A stretch of 64,000 nucleotides of DNA, taken from the NCBI RefSeq assembly GCF_019933235.1, contig NZ_CP082945.1, forward strand, positions 7,477,501-7,541,500, written 5' to 3'. Within the stretch, counting starts at the first letter, position 1. Each line of letters starts with the position of its first letter. This DNA is from Streptomyces angustmyceticus (lineage in GTDB: Bacteria; Actinomycetota; Actinomycetes; Streptomycetales; Streptomycetaceae). The notes under the pieces were generated by a model, which was not told where the DNA came from, did no database searches, and saw only the letters and a list, made by a program, of their open reading frames with translations. This document shows, piece by piece, positions 16,750 through 25,467 of this stretch. Both the position numbers and the translations under genes were made by a program.

Positions 16750-17435
16750 CGGACCTCCCGCAGCGCTCCGGCGGCCATCTCCAGCGTCCGGTCGCACCGG
16801 GCGGCCATCGCCCGGTCGTGGGTCACCACGACCACTGTCACCGGCAGCGTCGTGAGCACCTCGGCGGCCTCCTCCTGCCCCGCGAAGTCCAGTGCCGCCG
16901 TCGGCTCGTCGGCGAGCAGCACCCCCGCTCCGGCCGCCACACAGCCCACCGCCCTCGCCAGATGCATCCGCTGCAACTGGCCCCCCGACAGGCTGCTCAG
17001 CGGACGCCCGGACAGCGCGCCCACCCCCAGCCGCTCGGCGGCCAGCGCGGCCTGGGCCGGAGCGCCGCTGCTCGCCAGCAACTCCCCGGCCAGCAGGGGG
17101 AAGCGGCCGGCGGCCGGCCGCTGCGGGATCCAGGCGCAGGCCCGCCGCCGCCAGGACCGCTCGGCGGCGGTCCGGTGGCCGCGCCCGCCGACGAGGATCT
17201 CGCCGCCCGTCTGCCGGTGCAGCCCGAGCACCGCACGCAGCAGCGTGGTCTTGCCCGAGCCGTTGGTCCCCGTCAGGGCGACGCGTTCGCCCGCGGCGAT
17301 GTCCAAGTCCACACCGGTCACCGCCTCCAGACGGCCGTGCCGGCACACCACCCCCCGAAGCCGTAGTGCGAGGGCGGCCGTATCGCTCACCGGCCGCGTC
17401 GCCGAGGATCCTGACTGCTGATTGCTGCACTCCAC
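16746..17435 (-). CDS. metal ABC transporter ATP-binding protein (ZnuC/AztA-like)
   Basis: 229 residues with Walker A TGTNGSGKTT (~residue 54), ABC signature LSSLSGGQLQRMHLARA (~135), Walker B GVLLADEPTAALD (~160) and switch His in VVVTHDRA (~185). It powers the permease encoded immediately downstream. The GTG at 17435 gives the longest protein; a second GTG (VSDTAALA) about 16 codons in is also possible, and neither has a strong ribosome site. First gene of the three-gene metal-uptake operon. Confidence 0.87.
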   Translation of the reverse strand: MECSNQQSGSSATRPVSDTAALALRLRGVVCRHGRLEAVTGVDLDIAAGERVALTGTNGSGKTTLLRAVLGLHRQTGGEILVGGRGHRTAAERSWRRRACAWIPQRPAAGRFPLLAGELLASSGAPAQAALAAERLGVGALSGRPLSSLSGGQLQRMHLARAVGCVAAGAGVLLADEPTAALDFAGQEEAAEVLTTLPVTVVVVTHDRAMAARCDRTLEMAAGALREVR

Positions 17436-17560
17436 AGCCAGCTAGTCGGCCCACCGCCCGGTTGAGTTCCCGCCGGTTGCACCGTGGTTCCACGCCCTGC
17501 CACAACGGACCGCCCGCGGCCCCCGTACGACGCTGACCGACGGGCGGCCCGGACGACGGC

Positions 17561-17596
17561 GGGGCCCAGGAAGCGTCACCACGCCTCCTGGGCCCC
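17561..17596 (-). terminator. terminator hairpin after ECF sigma gene
   Basis: A perfect 11-bp stem (17561-17571 with 17586-17596) lies just 3' of the sigma factor stop on the minus strand, before the metal-transporter operon. Confidence 0.6.
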
Positions 17597-17619
17597 TGGG
17601 TCCCGCTGCCGGCCGCGGA

Positions 17620-18246
17620 TCAGGCCACGGACCGGGCCACGGCGGGCTCGGGCAGCGGGCCCCGCCCCGCGGCCTCCTCCCGGCGCGCCGGGGCGCCGTC
17701 CGCCGCGTCGAGCAGCGCGATCAGCGTCTCCCGCGCCCTGGCCACCCGCGAACGGACCGTCCCCACCGGACAGCCGACGACCGCGGCCGCCTCGGCATAC
17801 GGCAGCCCGACCAGCTGGGTGAGCACGAACGCCTCCCGCCGGCACGGCGCGAGAGCGGAGAGGATGTCGGTCAGGGCGACCCCCTCGTCGAACCCCGGCA
17901 CCGTCTCCCGCTGGGCCTGCTCCGCGAGAGCCTGCCAGTCGGCGAGACCGGCGACGCGCGGCCGGGCCTGGTTCGCACGGATCCGGTCGGCGACCGTACG
18001 CCGGGCGATGGTCAGCAGCCAGGTACGGGCCGACGACCGGCCCTCGAACCCGGGCAGGCCGCGCAGAGCCCGCAGATAGGTGTCCTGCACCAGGTCGTCC
18101 GCGGCCTGGGCATCGCGGCTCAGATGCGTCACATAGCGCAGCACATGCCGCCGGGTGCCCCGCACGAACAGCTCGACCGCCTCTTCATCACCCGTACGGG
18201 CCGCCAGGGCCCACCGGGTCACCTGGGCATCGTCGACGTCACGCAT
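17620..18246 (-). CDS. ECF-type RNA polymerase sigma factor
   Basis: 208 residues. Sigma region 2 spans about residues 25-90 (RHVLRYVTHLSRDAQAADDL, QDTYLRALRGLPGF, ARTWLLTIARRTVADR). Region 4 spans about 125-180 (LSALAPCRREAFVLTQLVG, GCPVGTVRSRVARARE). A ~35-residue Ala/Glu-rich tail follows. ATG 18246 has a GGAGGGG site. Its start overlaps the end of a 67-codon ORF by 8 bp and two small membrane protein genes lie upstream on the same strand. No classical zinc-binding anti-sigma (HxxxCxxC) is present nearby, so control of this sigma is unclear. Confidence 0.85.
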   Translation of the reverse strand: MRDVDDAQVTRWALAARTGDEEAVELFVRGTRRHVLRYVTHLSRDAQAADDLVQDTYLRALRGLPGFEGRSSARTWLLTIARRTVADRIRANQARPRVAGLADWQALAEQAQRETVPGFDEGVALTDILSALAPCRREAFVLTQLVGLPYAEAAAVVGCPVGTVRSRVARARETLIALLDAADGAPARREEAAGRGPLPEPAVARSVA

Positions 18247-18442
18247 CGGCGGCCCCTCCCACGGGAGCCACCGGGCCGCACGGCTGCGCTCCCGTTTCCC
18301 GGACACGGCGTATCAGCAGGCCGATGCCGACCGGCTCGACGGACGAGTCATCGCTCCGCTGCGTCGCGGAGCGGGGGGCGGCCGGAGCGAGACCGGCCGT
18401 GGGCACCCGGGATGCCACCGTCCGGACAGGCGTCATCATCAT
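18239..18442 (-). CDS. 67-residue hypothetical protein overlapping the sigma gene
   Basis: This small ORF begins with three consecutive ATG codons after an AAGGA ribosome site and ends 8 bp inside the sigma factor gene, an arrangement typical of translational coupling. The protein is Val/Arg/Pro-rich without a signal peptide or membrane segment, and no family was recognised. Its reality rests on the ribosome site and overlap only. Confidence 0.4.
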   Translation of the reverse strand: MMMTPVRTVASRVPTAGLAPAAPRSATQRSDDSSVEPVGIGLLIRRVRETGAQPCGPVAPVGGAADA

Positions 18443-18546
18443 CTGGAGTCCTTCGCATGGTTCGGTCACCGTGAATACGGACGACCGGAGACCGGGTGCG
18501 GGCGCGGCCACCGCCGCTCCCACACGCACCCGGATACCGGCTGTTG

Positions 18547-19248
18547 TCAGCGGACAGCCGGTTCCCGCGGAGGACCACGCAACGACACCACATGCGCCAG
18601 CAGCAGTTCGCGCAGCGCCCGGCGCGGGGGCTGCGCCGGAACCCGCAGCTCCTCCAGGGCCGCCGGAAGAGCGGAGCACAGCAGGGGGCACAGCCGCCGG
18701 AAGAGGAACAGGGACACCGTGCGCACCAGGCGGAAGGCCGCCTGCTCCCCGCCCCACAGCCACCAGGCGCTCAACGCGGCGACCGCCATGTGCACCGCGA
18801 GCATCGAGTGCCCGGCGCTCTGCATTCCCTCGTGCAGCGACGCCGGCATACCCGGCATCGGCCCATGGGCCGTCCCGCCGCCGGAGAGCGCCGAGGGGAT
18901 CGGTGATCCTCCGTCACACGTCAGGACCTTCCGCCACAGCCGGCCCCAGGACCAGGGGCCGTCCGCGGGGCCCGGCGACACCTGACCGACCGTGAACACG
19001 GTATGGAGCGCGGCCTGGGTGCCGAGGGTCAGCAGGCCCACCACACCCGGCCCGCGCTCGCGCCGGGCGAAGCACCACGCGGCGGCGGACGCCCCGGCGG
19101 CGGCCGCGAGCACCACATGCCACGGCAGCGGGGAACGCGCTGCCAGGGCGTGCCCAAGAGCCGTCAGCAGCACACAGACCGTGGCGAACACCACGGCCCG
19201 TAGTCCCCTGAGAACGCATCCGGCTTCCATGTCGAGCCCAGCTTGCAC
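18547..19248 (-). CDS. integral membrane protein, unknown function
   Basis: Up to 233 residues with four to five hydrophobic segments: residues ~13-35, 42-60, 68-90, 145-165 and a weaker one near 175-195. A Met/His-bearing stretch (HGPMPGMPASLHEGMQSAGHSM, split here as HGPMPGMP and HEGMQSAGHSM) precedes the fourth helix, followed by WWLWGGEQAAFRL. Met/His clusters of this kind can bind copper, but that is inference. GTG 19248 or ATG 19230 could start it. It lies upstream of the sigma factor in the same orientation and may belong to its operon. Confidence 0.65.
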   Translation of the reverse strand: MQAGLDMEAGCVLRGLRAVVFATVCVLLTALGHALAARSPLPWHVVLAAAAGASAAAWCFARRERGPGVVGLLTLGTQAALHTVFTVGQVSPGPADGPWSWGRLWRKVLTCDGGSPIPSALSGGGTAHGPMPGMPASLHEGMQSAGHSMLAVHMAVAALSAWWLWGGEQAAFRLVRTVSLFLFRRLCPLLCSALPAALEELRVPAQPPRRALRELLLAHVVSLRGPPREPAVR

Positions 19249-19350
19249 CCTGGCCGCCTTTCCCGACCCCGGAGTCCAAAAAGGTGCTCAATCCTGGAGC
19301 GAATTCCACCGGACCCGCCGCCCGCACTGCACGGTGCGGCGCGCCCGGCC

Positions 19351-19578
19351 TCAGCCGCGCCGCCCCGTACGGTCGCTGTGGCGCCGCCGCAGCGCCCAAC
19401 CGGCCAGGACGGGAAACGCGACCACCCCGACCAGGCTGGGCAGCAGGCTCGGTTCGCCGGATCCTGACTCCAGTACGGCTGCCAGGAGCTGGACACCGGC
19501 CAGTACCGCCAGTCCCAGGTAGATCCATCCTGCCCAGGCGGGCCCGGCCAGCGAGGGGACTGCACCGTGTCGTTCCAT
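19351..19578 (-). CDS. 75-residue small membrane protein
   Basis: Two hydrophobic helices (about residues 12-33 and 42-60) followed by a basic tail RRRHSDRTGRRG. No family was recognised. The ATG at 19578 is the first Met before the helices, though no strong ribosome site is visible. It is on the same strand as, and 102 bp upstream of, the larger membrane protein gene. Confidence 0.5.
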   Translation of the reverse strand: MERHGAVPSLAGPAWAGWIYLGLAVLAGVQLLAAVLESGSGEPSLLPSLVGVVAFPVLAGWALRRRHSDRTGRRG

Positions 19579-19663
19579 TGTTCGCGTATGCCCCGTGACG
19601 CCCGGCTCAAGGCTGCGGTCGTACCGGCCCGGCAGCCGCCCCCAACTCCTCACGACCGGCGGT

Positions 19664-20806
19664 TCAGCCGCCCACGGCCTTGGCCCACTGGGCACGGACC
19701 GTGCGCAGCGCCTTGTTCAGCTGGGCCTCGGTGGGGAACTGCGGTGTGCCCTCGACCGTCGGCAGCCGTGCGGCCAGGGCCTTGTCGAGGGTGCCGTTCT
19801 TCGCCATGGCGGCCATCAGCACCGGGCGGGCGTAGTCCACGAGGCGGAGGTTCTGCCCCTCCGGGCTGAAGAGGTACTCCTGCCACAGCCGTGCCGCGGC
19901 CGGGTGGGGGGCGTACTTGTTGATCGCCAGTGCGTAGTACTGCGAGAAGCTGCCGTCGAAGGGAATGGAGACCTTCCACTTCACGCCGGTGCCGCGGAGC
20001 CGGTCGATGTGCTGCAGGTTGAGGTAGTCCCACTCGATGATGACCGGTGTCCTTCCCGCGGCGATCGTGGCCGGGCCGGGTTCGGCCCGGTGGTAGTTGC
20101 CGGCCTTGTCGAGCCGGGCGAAGAAGTCGATGCCCGGCTGGATGTTGTCGAACGATCCCCCGTTGGCGAGCGCCGCCGCGTACACGGCGGCGAAGGCCGA
20201 TCCCGCCATCGCGGGATCGCCGTGGATCGAGACCAGGCCCTTGTACTCCGGCCGGAGCAGATCGGCGAAGGATTCGGGGCAGTTCCGTACGCGGGAGGCG
20301 TCGCAGCCGATCGAGATGTAGCCGCCGTAGTTGTTGTACCAGCGGGCCCCGGCGTCCTTCTGGTCCGGCGGGATCTCGTCGAACTGTGCGACCCGGTAGG
20401 GGGCCAGCAGGTTCTGCCGCGCCGCGGACTGGGCGAAGGTGTCCGCGACGTCGATCACGTCGGGGGCGCGCTGCCGGCCCCGGTAGCGCTTGAGGGCCTC
20501 GATCTCCTGACTGCTGTGGCCGTTCGGATCGTCGACGACGACCTTGATGCCGTACTTCTTCTCGAAGCCGTTGATCAGCCCGCCGTAGTTGGCCCACTGG
20601 CGCGGCAGCGCGATCGCGTTGAGCCTGCCCTCCTTCTTCGCCGCCCTGATCAGTGCCGCCGTCCCGCCGGCCTCCGCCGCGGACCCGGCCCGGGAGGGCG
20701 CGACCGGCCGGGTGGGGCCCCCTTCCTGGCACGCCACGAGACCGAGCGTCACCAGGCCGAGGCAGCACAGGGCAGCGGTGGTGCGGACCCGGTGATGTGC
20801 GGCCAC
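19664..20806 (-). CDS. ABC-type extracellular solute-binding lipoprotein
   Basis: 380 residues. The lipoprotein signal has its Cys after LGLVA (about residue 27). A type 2 periplasmic-binding-protein fold of the Fe(III)/polyamine/thiamine group follows (EGRLNAIALPRQWANYGGLI, KKYGIKVVVDDPNG, APDVIDVADTFAQSA, VIIEWDYLN, FSQYYALAINKYAPHPAAA). GTG 20806 has a GGAGGCGTC site. No permease or ATPase gene is adjacent. It is clearly paralogous to the protein at 45195-46346, with many shared phrases over the full length. The ligand is unknown. Confidence 0.8.
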   Translation of the reverse strand: MAAHHRVRTTAALCCLGLVTLGLVACQEGGPTRPVAPSRAGSAAEAGGTAALIRAAKKEGRLNAIALPRQWANYGGLINGFEKKYGIKVVVDDPNGHSSQEIEALKRYRGRQRAPDVIDVADTFAQSAARQNLLAPYRVAQFDEIPPDQKDAGARWYNNYGGYISIGCDASRVRNCPESFADLLRPEYKGLVSIHGDPAMAGSAFAAVYAAALANGGSFDNIQPGIDFFARLDKAGNYHRAEPGPATIAAGRTPVIIEWDYLNLQHIDRLRGTGVKWKVSIPFDGSFSQYYALAINKYAPHPAAARLWQEYLFSPEGQNLRLVDYARPVLMAAMAKNGTLDKALAARLPTVEGTPQFPTEAQLNKALRTVRAQWAKAVGG

Positions 20807-21003
20807 GACGCCTCCAACAGGGCCGGATGGGGGAGCGGTCCGCCGGGCGGTGGGCGGACGCGGAGCGTGCGGCAAGATCCACAGCAGCGTACTCCGCGCC
20901 TTCGCGTGCCTCTGCCAGGACGGGATCGGGCCAGGTCACGTCGGCGCGTAGGCGCCATACGGGCAGGGGACGCGACGCCGGTCCGGGCGCCGCGCCACCG
21001 CTC

Positions 21004-23847
21004 TCACCACCCCCCTTCCTGCTCCCAATGGCGCAACAGGTGCTCCGAGGGCTCCTCTTCCGCGGGCGGGGCGTCGGGGACGATGGCCTGGGCGGCCCAG
21101 ATCGTCTTGCCCCGGGGGGAGTAGCGGGTGCCCCACTGTTCGGCGAACTGCGCGACGAGGAAGAGACCGCGGCCCTCCTCGTCGGTGGTCTTCGCCTGGC
21201 GGATGTGCGGGGAGGTGCTGCTGCCGTCGGAGACCTCGCAGATCAGGGTGGTGCGGGTGTGCAGGAGCCGGACGTGGATGGGCTCGGCGCCGTAGCGAAT
21301 GGCGTTGGTGATCAGTTCGCTGAGGATCAGCTCGGTGCCGTAGGAGATGTGCGCCAGGCCCCAGTCCGCCAACTGGCGGGCACAGTCGTTGCGGACCGGG
21401 CCGACCGCCGCCGGGTCGCGGGACACGTCCCATTCGGCGACGTCCGACGGGTCCAGCCGCCGGGTGCGGGCCACCAGCAGCGCGACATCGTCGGTGGACC
21501 CGCCGGGCAGCAGCGCGTGCAGGACGGCGGCGCAGGTGTCCTCCGGCGCACGGTCCGCTCCGGCGAGGGCCGCTCGCAGGGCTTCCAGCCCGGCGTCCAG
21601 GTCGTGGCCGCGGTTCTCGACCAGCCCGTCGGTGTACAGCACCAGCCGGGAGCCTTCCGGCAGCGACAGTGCGGCGGTCTCGAAGGGCAGGCCGGCGCCC
21701 AGGCCCAGCGGTGGGGAGACCGGTGGGTGCAGGAACTCCACCGTCCCGTCGGGGTGGGCCACGGCGGGCGGCACATGACCGGCCGTGGCGGCGGTGACCT
21801 GCCCGGAGACCGCGTCATAGATGACGTACAGACAGGTGGCGCCGGTGATCGCCGGTCCCTCGTCGGTGTCCTCGTCCTGGATGTCGAGGCGGGCCACCAG
21901 CTCGTCCAGATGGCCCAGCAGTTCGTCGGGGGAGAGGTCCAGGGCCGAGAAGTTGTGCACGGCGATGCGCAGCCGGCCCATGGTCGCCGCCGCGTGCAGC
22001 CCGTGGCCCACCACATCGCCGACGACCAGCGCCACCCGCGCGCCGGGCAGCGGGATGACGTCGAACCAGTCCCCGCCCACGCCGGCCTTCGCGGGGAGAT
22101 AGCGGTGCGCCACCTCCAGGGCGTCCTGGTCGGGCAGGCCGCGGGGCATCAGGCTGCGCTGGAGCGTCATCGCCATGGTGCGCTCGCGGGTGAAGCGGCG
22201 GGCGTTGTCGATCCCCACCGCGGCCCGCCCCGCCAGCTCCTCGGCGAACGACAGGTCCTCGTCGTCGAACGGCGGGGAGTCCCCGGACCGCCAGAAGTCC
22301 ACCAGGCCCAGCACCACGCCCCGGGCGCGCAGCGGAACGACGGCCAGCGAATGCACCCCGTGCTCCAGGATCCGCCGGGTGCGTTCCGGGTCCCGCGACC
22401 GCCAGGCGGACGAGCCGGCCAGGTCGGGCACCACCATGGCGCGGACCTGGTCCACCTCCGCCGCCCCCGCGGTGTCCGGGACGGCGCGGATCAGCTCGCC
22501 GACGGGGTGGAGCGGGTGGTCCGGCGCCAGCCCGGCGATGGCGGTCCGGCGCAGACCGCCGCCCGCCACGGCCGGTTCCTCGCCCCGCAGCACCGGGTCC
22601 AGCAGCTCGACGGTGACGATGTCGGCGAACCGGGGGACCGCCACCTGCGACAGCTCCTCGGCCGTCCGCACGACGTTCAGCGTGGAGCCGATCCGCAGCC
22701 CGGCGTCGTAGAGGAGCCGCAACCGCTCCCGCGCCACCTCGGCGCGCCCCGCCAGCCACCGCAGTTCGGTGGTGTCGCGCAGGGTCACCACGCTCCCCTG
22801 ATGGGATCCGTAGGGGGAGGTGGACCGCTTGTTGACGGCCAGCAGCCGGTCCTGGGCCAGGTGCACCTCGTCGGTGGCGCTCCGGTCCGACGCCAGGAGT
22901 TCCGCGGTGCGGTGGTTCAGCGCCAGGTCGCCCACCCGGCGTCCCTCCGCGTCCGGGGGGAGGTCCAGCAGCCGCCGGGCCTCGTCGTTGGCCAGCAGCA
23001 GCCGGCCGTCGCGGCCGACGATGAGGACGCCTTCCCGCACCGCGTGCAGCACCGCGTCGTGATGCTCGTACATCCGGGTCATCTCGGCCGGTCCCAGACC
23101 GTGGGTCTGCCGCCGCAGCCGACGGCTCACCAGCCCCGCGCCGCCGCCGGCGAGAGCCAGCGCCACGACCGCGGTGCCCAGGAACATGGGCAGCTGCTGG
23201 TTGACCGACTTCTGCACCTTCTCCACCGTGACCGGCGCGGCGACGAGGGCGACGACCCGGCCCGAGGCGTCCTTCACGGGGGCCACGGAGACCACGGACA
23301 GGCCCAGGGCGCCCTGGAAGGTCCGGGTGAAGGGCTTGCCCCGGGCGGCCTCGGCATACGGGCCGATGACGTGCTTGCCGATCTGCCGTGGGTCACTGTG
23401 GGTGAGGGTGATCCCGTCCAGGTTGTACACGATGAGGGCGTCGACTCCGGAGGCCTTCCGGGCCGCCTCGGCGAGCGGCTGGAGCTTCGCGGACGGATTG
23501 CCGCTGTTCAGCGCCTGCTGGAGCCCCCAGGCGTGCGCGAAGGACTCGGCTGCGGCGAGCGTCCGGTGCCGGGCGTCGGTCATGGTGTCCCGCCGGGCCT
23601 GGACGACGAGCGCCACCACTGCCGCCGCGACCAGCAGCACCACGACCACCAGCTGCAGCAGGAAGACCTCCTGGGCGACGCTGCGGGTGGTCAACGAGGA
23701 CCGGATGCCCTGCGGCCCGCCGTCCCCCGCGGGGCCTTCGTCCCCCGCCTCACCGGTGCCGTCCCCGGCAGGGGCCGCACCCGGAACGGCGGAACGACCG
23801 GACGCGCGGCTCAGCCACCGCCACAAGCGCCCCGGGTTTCCGCTCAT
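21004..23847 (-). CDS. membrane sensor SpoIIE-family protein phosphatase with PAS, GAF and ATPase domains
   Basis: 947 residues. TM1 ~61-83, an extracytoplasmic dCache/single-Cache-like sensor ~85-205, TM2 ~214-236, a PAS domain ~250-345 (EGVLIVGRDGRLLLANDEA), GAF ~370-530, PP2C/SpoIIE phosphatase ~555-760 (GGDWFDVIPLPG and VVGDVVGHGLHAAATM carry the metal-binding Asp residues), and a HATPase_c anti-sigma kinase-like domain ~790-930 (LSELITNAIRYG; DEEGRGLFLVAQFAEQWG). It joins phosphatase and kinase of a partner-switching module in one polypeptide controlling anti-sigma-factor antagonists. No cognate STAS gene is nearby, so the target is encoded elsewhere. Monocistronic. Confidence 0.9.
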   Translation of the reverse strand: MSGNPGRLWRWLSRASGRSAVPGAAPAGDGTGEAGDEGPAGDGGPQGIRSSLTTRSVAQEVFLLQLVVVVLLVAAAVVALVVQARRDTMTDARHRTLAAAESFAHAWGLQQALNSGNPSAKLQPLAEAARKASGVDALIVYNLDGITLTHSDPRQIGKHVIGPYAEAARGKPFTRTFQGALGLSVVSVAPVKDASGRVVALVAAPVTVEKVQKSVNQQLPMFLGTAVVALALAGGGAGLVSRRLRRQTHGLGPAEMTRMYEHHDAVLHAVREGVLIVGRDGRLLLANDEARRLLDLPPDAEGRRVGDLALNHRTAELLASDRSATDEVHLAQDRLLAVNKRSTSPYGSHQGSVVTLRDTTELRWLAGRAEVARERLRLLYDAGLRIGSTLNVVRTAEELSQVAVPRFADIVTVELLDPVLRGEEPAVAGGGLRRTAIAGLAPDHPLHPVGELIRAVPDTAGAAEVDQVRAMVVPDLAGSSAWRSRDPERTRRILEHGVHSLAVVPLRARGVVLGLVDFWRSGDSPPFDDEDLSFAEELAGRAAVGIDNARRFTRERTMAMTLQRSLMPRGLPDQDALEVAHRYLPAKAGVGGDWFDVIPLPGARVALVVGDVVGHGLHAAATMGRLRIAVHNFSALDLSPDELLGHLDELVARLDIQDEDTDEGPAITGATCLYVIYDAVSGQVTAATAGHVPPAVAHPDGTVEFLHPPVSPPLGLGAGLPFETAALSLPEGSRLVLYTDGLVENRGHDLDAGLEALRAALAGADRAPEDTCAAVLHALLPGGSTDDVALLVARTRRLDPSDVAEWDVSRDPAAVGPVRNDCARQLADWGLAHISYGTELILSELITNAIRYGAEPIHVRLLHTRTTLICEVSDGSSTSPHIRQAKTTDEEGRGLFLVAQFAEQWGTRYSPRGKTIWAAQAIVPDAPPAEEEPSEHLLRHWEQEGGW

Positions 23848-24159
23848 GATTCACATTTATCCCGCTTTGCCCGGGGGCGGGCAAGGCGCGCTACGGCAGT
23901 TGCCCCACGGGACGACACGCGGCCACCGTGCCGCGCCGCGCCGGATCCCGCCCCGCGCCGCGCCCGGCGCCCGGCCGGGACCTGCCCCCGAGGCTGCGGA
24001 CCCAGCCGGCGCGGCAGGGCGCGGAACGGCCTCAGTCCTCCGTTCCGCGCCCCGTACCGCACACCCGCCGGGCTCCTCAGCCCGGCGGCGACCCAGGGAC
24101 CCTCAGTCCTGGTCACAGGTGCAAAACCCCCGGCCGGTCGTGTGGCCGGGAGCTGGGCT
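23848..24159. other. intergenic / truncation border
   Basis: About 310 bp of very GC-rich sequence between the start of the phosphatase gene and the recognisable part of the broken ScfR/RamB-type gene. It contains GCCGCGCC-type simple repeats (23930-24010). Open frames pass through it but none resembles the missing DNA-binding domain. Confidence 0.4.
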
Positions 24160-25022
24160 GCGCCCACCCGAGGGATCCGCTCGGGCTCCGCGCCCGCGTC
24201 CACACCACCCGAGGTGGCGCGGCCGGACTCGACCGCGTCCTGCACCTGTCGAGCAGACTGCGCCCCGGCCAGCAGGCGTTCCGGATGGCCACGCAGCTGG
24301 CGTTCCTCGAATACGACGACGAACTCGCGCGCCTCGCGTCACAGGACTTCACCCCGGACTCCGCCGCCTGGTCACTGGCCCGCATCGGCATCGCCAACTA
24401 CTTCGCCGCCGCCCTGGTCCTCCCCTACCGCCGCTTCCACACGGCGGCCGAAGAGGTCCGCTACGACATCGAGCGGCTCACCGACCGGTTCGGCCTCGGC
24501 TACGAGACGGTCTGCCACCGCCTGAGCACCCTCCAGCGCCCACGCCTGCGGGGCGTCCCGTTCTCCTTCGTACGGGTGGACCGCGCGGGCAACATGTCCG
24601 AACGGCAGTCCGCGACCGACTTCCACTTCTCCCGGGCGGGCGGCACCTGCCCGCTGTGGAACGTCTACGAGGCGTTCGCCGCGCCCGGCCGGATCCACGC
24701 CCAGGCCGCGGCCATGCCGGACGGGCAGCGCTACCTGTGGACCGCACGAGCGGTCACCCGGCACCGCGGGGGCTGGGGCGAGCCCGGCAAAACCTTCGCC
24801 CTCGGCCTCGGCTGCGAGGTCCGCCACGCCTCCCGCGTCGTCTACTCCGACGGCCTGGACCTCGGCAACGCCGCCGCGGCCACCCCGATCGGCATGGGCT
24901 GCCGCGTCTGCGAACGCACCGACTGCCCGCAGCGGGCGGTCCCGCCGCTGGACCGCCGGCTCGCGGTCGACGAGAACAGCAGCACGTTCGTGCCGTACCC
25001 CGTCGCCGATCCGGAGGTGTGA
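24160..25022 (+). pseudogene. 5'-truncated ScfR/RamB-type (short-chain fatty acyl-CoA) regulator
   Basis: The frame encodes the C-terminal ~285 residues of the XRE / M78-peptidase-like / ScfR regulator family: RVLHLSSRLRPGQQAFRMAT, a helical segment with IGIANYFAAALVLPYRRF, PRLRGVPFSFVRVDRAGNMS, and the cysteine motif GMGCRVCERTDCPQRA. Full-length members are about 470 residues with an N-terminal helix-turn-helix and M78-like region. Here no HTH can be found in any upstream frame before the divergent phosphatase gene, so the DNA-binding part is gone. The remaining frame is intact and could still be expressed as a ligand-binding fragment. The left border is approximate (24140-24230). Confidence 0.75.
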
Positions 25023-25092
25023 GCGAGGGAGACCGGATCGGTGCGCAGCGGCTTCAGGCGCCGGGGCGGGCGTGGCCGCTGATCCAGATGAT

Positions 25093-25266
25093 TCAGAGAA
25101 GCGGCTTGCCGCCTCCGGAGGAACTGGGCGTGTAGTGCTTGTACAGGCCGTCGTACTGGTCGGTCCCGTAGGCCCGGTGGGCGTCAGGGTGGTCGTACCT
25201 GCGTCGCCGACGGCGCGGCAGGAAGGACGCGATGCGCGAGGCCAGACGGCTGAGTGCGGTTTTCAT
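25093..25266 (-). CDS. 57-residue basic small protein
   Basis: A 57-residue ORF with an excellent GGAGGAG ribosome site 5 nt before its ATG. The N-terminal half is an amphipathic basic stretch (MKTALSRLASRIASFLP) followed by seven consecutive arginines. The C-terminal half is Tyr/Ser/Gly-rich (YGTDQYDGLYKHY; PSSSGGGKPLL). It has no signal peptide, Cys or known motif. It is convergent with the broken ScfR gene and follows a large hairpin. It could be a nucleic-acid-binding or membrane-active microprotein; nothing decides between them. Confidence 0.6.
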   Translation of the reverse strand: MKTALSRLASRIASFLPRRRRRRYDHPDAHRAYGTDQYDGLYKHYTPSSSGGGKPLL

Positions 25267-25381
25267 CGGCTCCTCCGTTCGTACTGTTCGGTAGTTCGAG
25301 GGTACGCACCACGAGGCCCACATGCGGTGATCTGAGCCAGAGTTGAGGATCCGTCGGCGGCGGTTTCGGCCTTGCACCATG

Positions 25382-25438
25382 GCGAAGACCTCCGATGCGG
25401 TGGAGGTCTTGGCGCTCCACCACACCGGAGGTCTTCGC
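25382..25438 (-). terminator. compound inverted-repeat hairpin
   Basis: A perfect 13-bp outer stem (25382-25394 with 25426-25438) encloses a perfect 7-bp inner stem (25399-25405 with 25415-25421) with symmetric 4-nt bulges and a 9-nt loop. It lies 30 bp after the stop of the alpha/beta hydrolase and 116 bp before the 57-residue gene. This fits a terminator or an attenuator-like element read on the minus strand. Confidence 0.6.
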
Positions 25439-25467
25439 ATCCCACGGTAAGGGACGAGGAGGCAGCG

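Noticed and set aside
17436..17620. Zur-box search upstream of the metal ABC operon
   Set aside because: No convincing TGAAAATnATTTTCA-like palindrome was seen, so no regulatory site is claimed.
20653..24525. 1290-codon plus-strand open frame opposite the SpoIIE phosphatase
   Set aside because: Gly/Gln/His/Arg-rich shadow of a well-supported gene; no family match and no plausible start.
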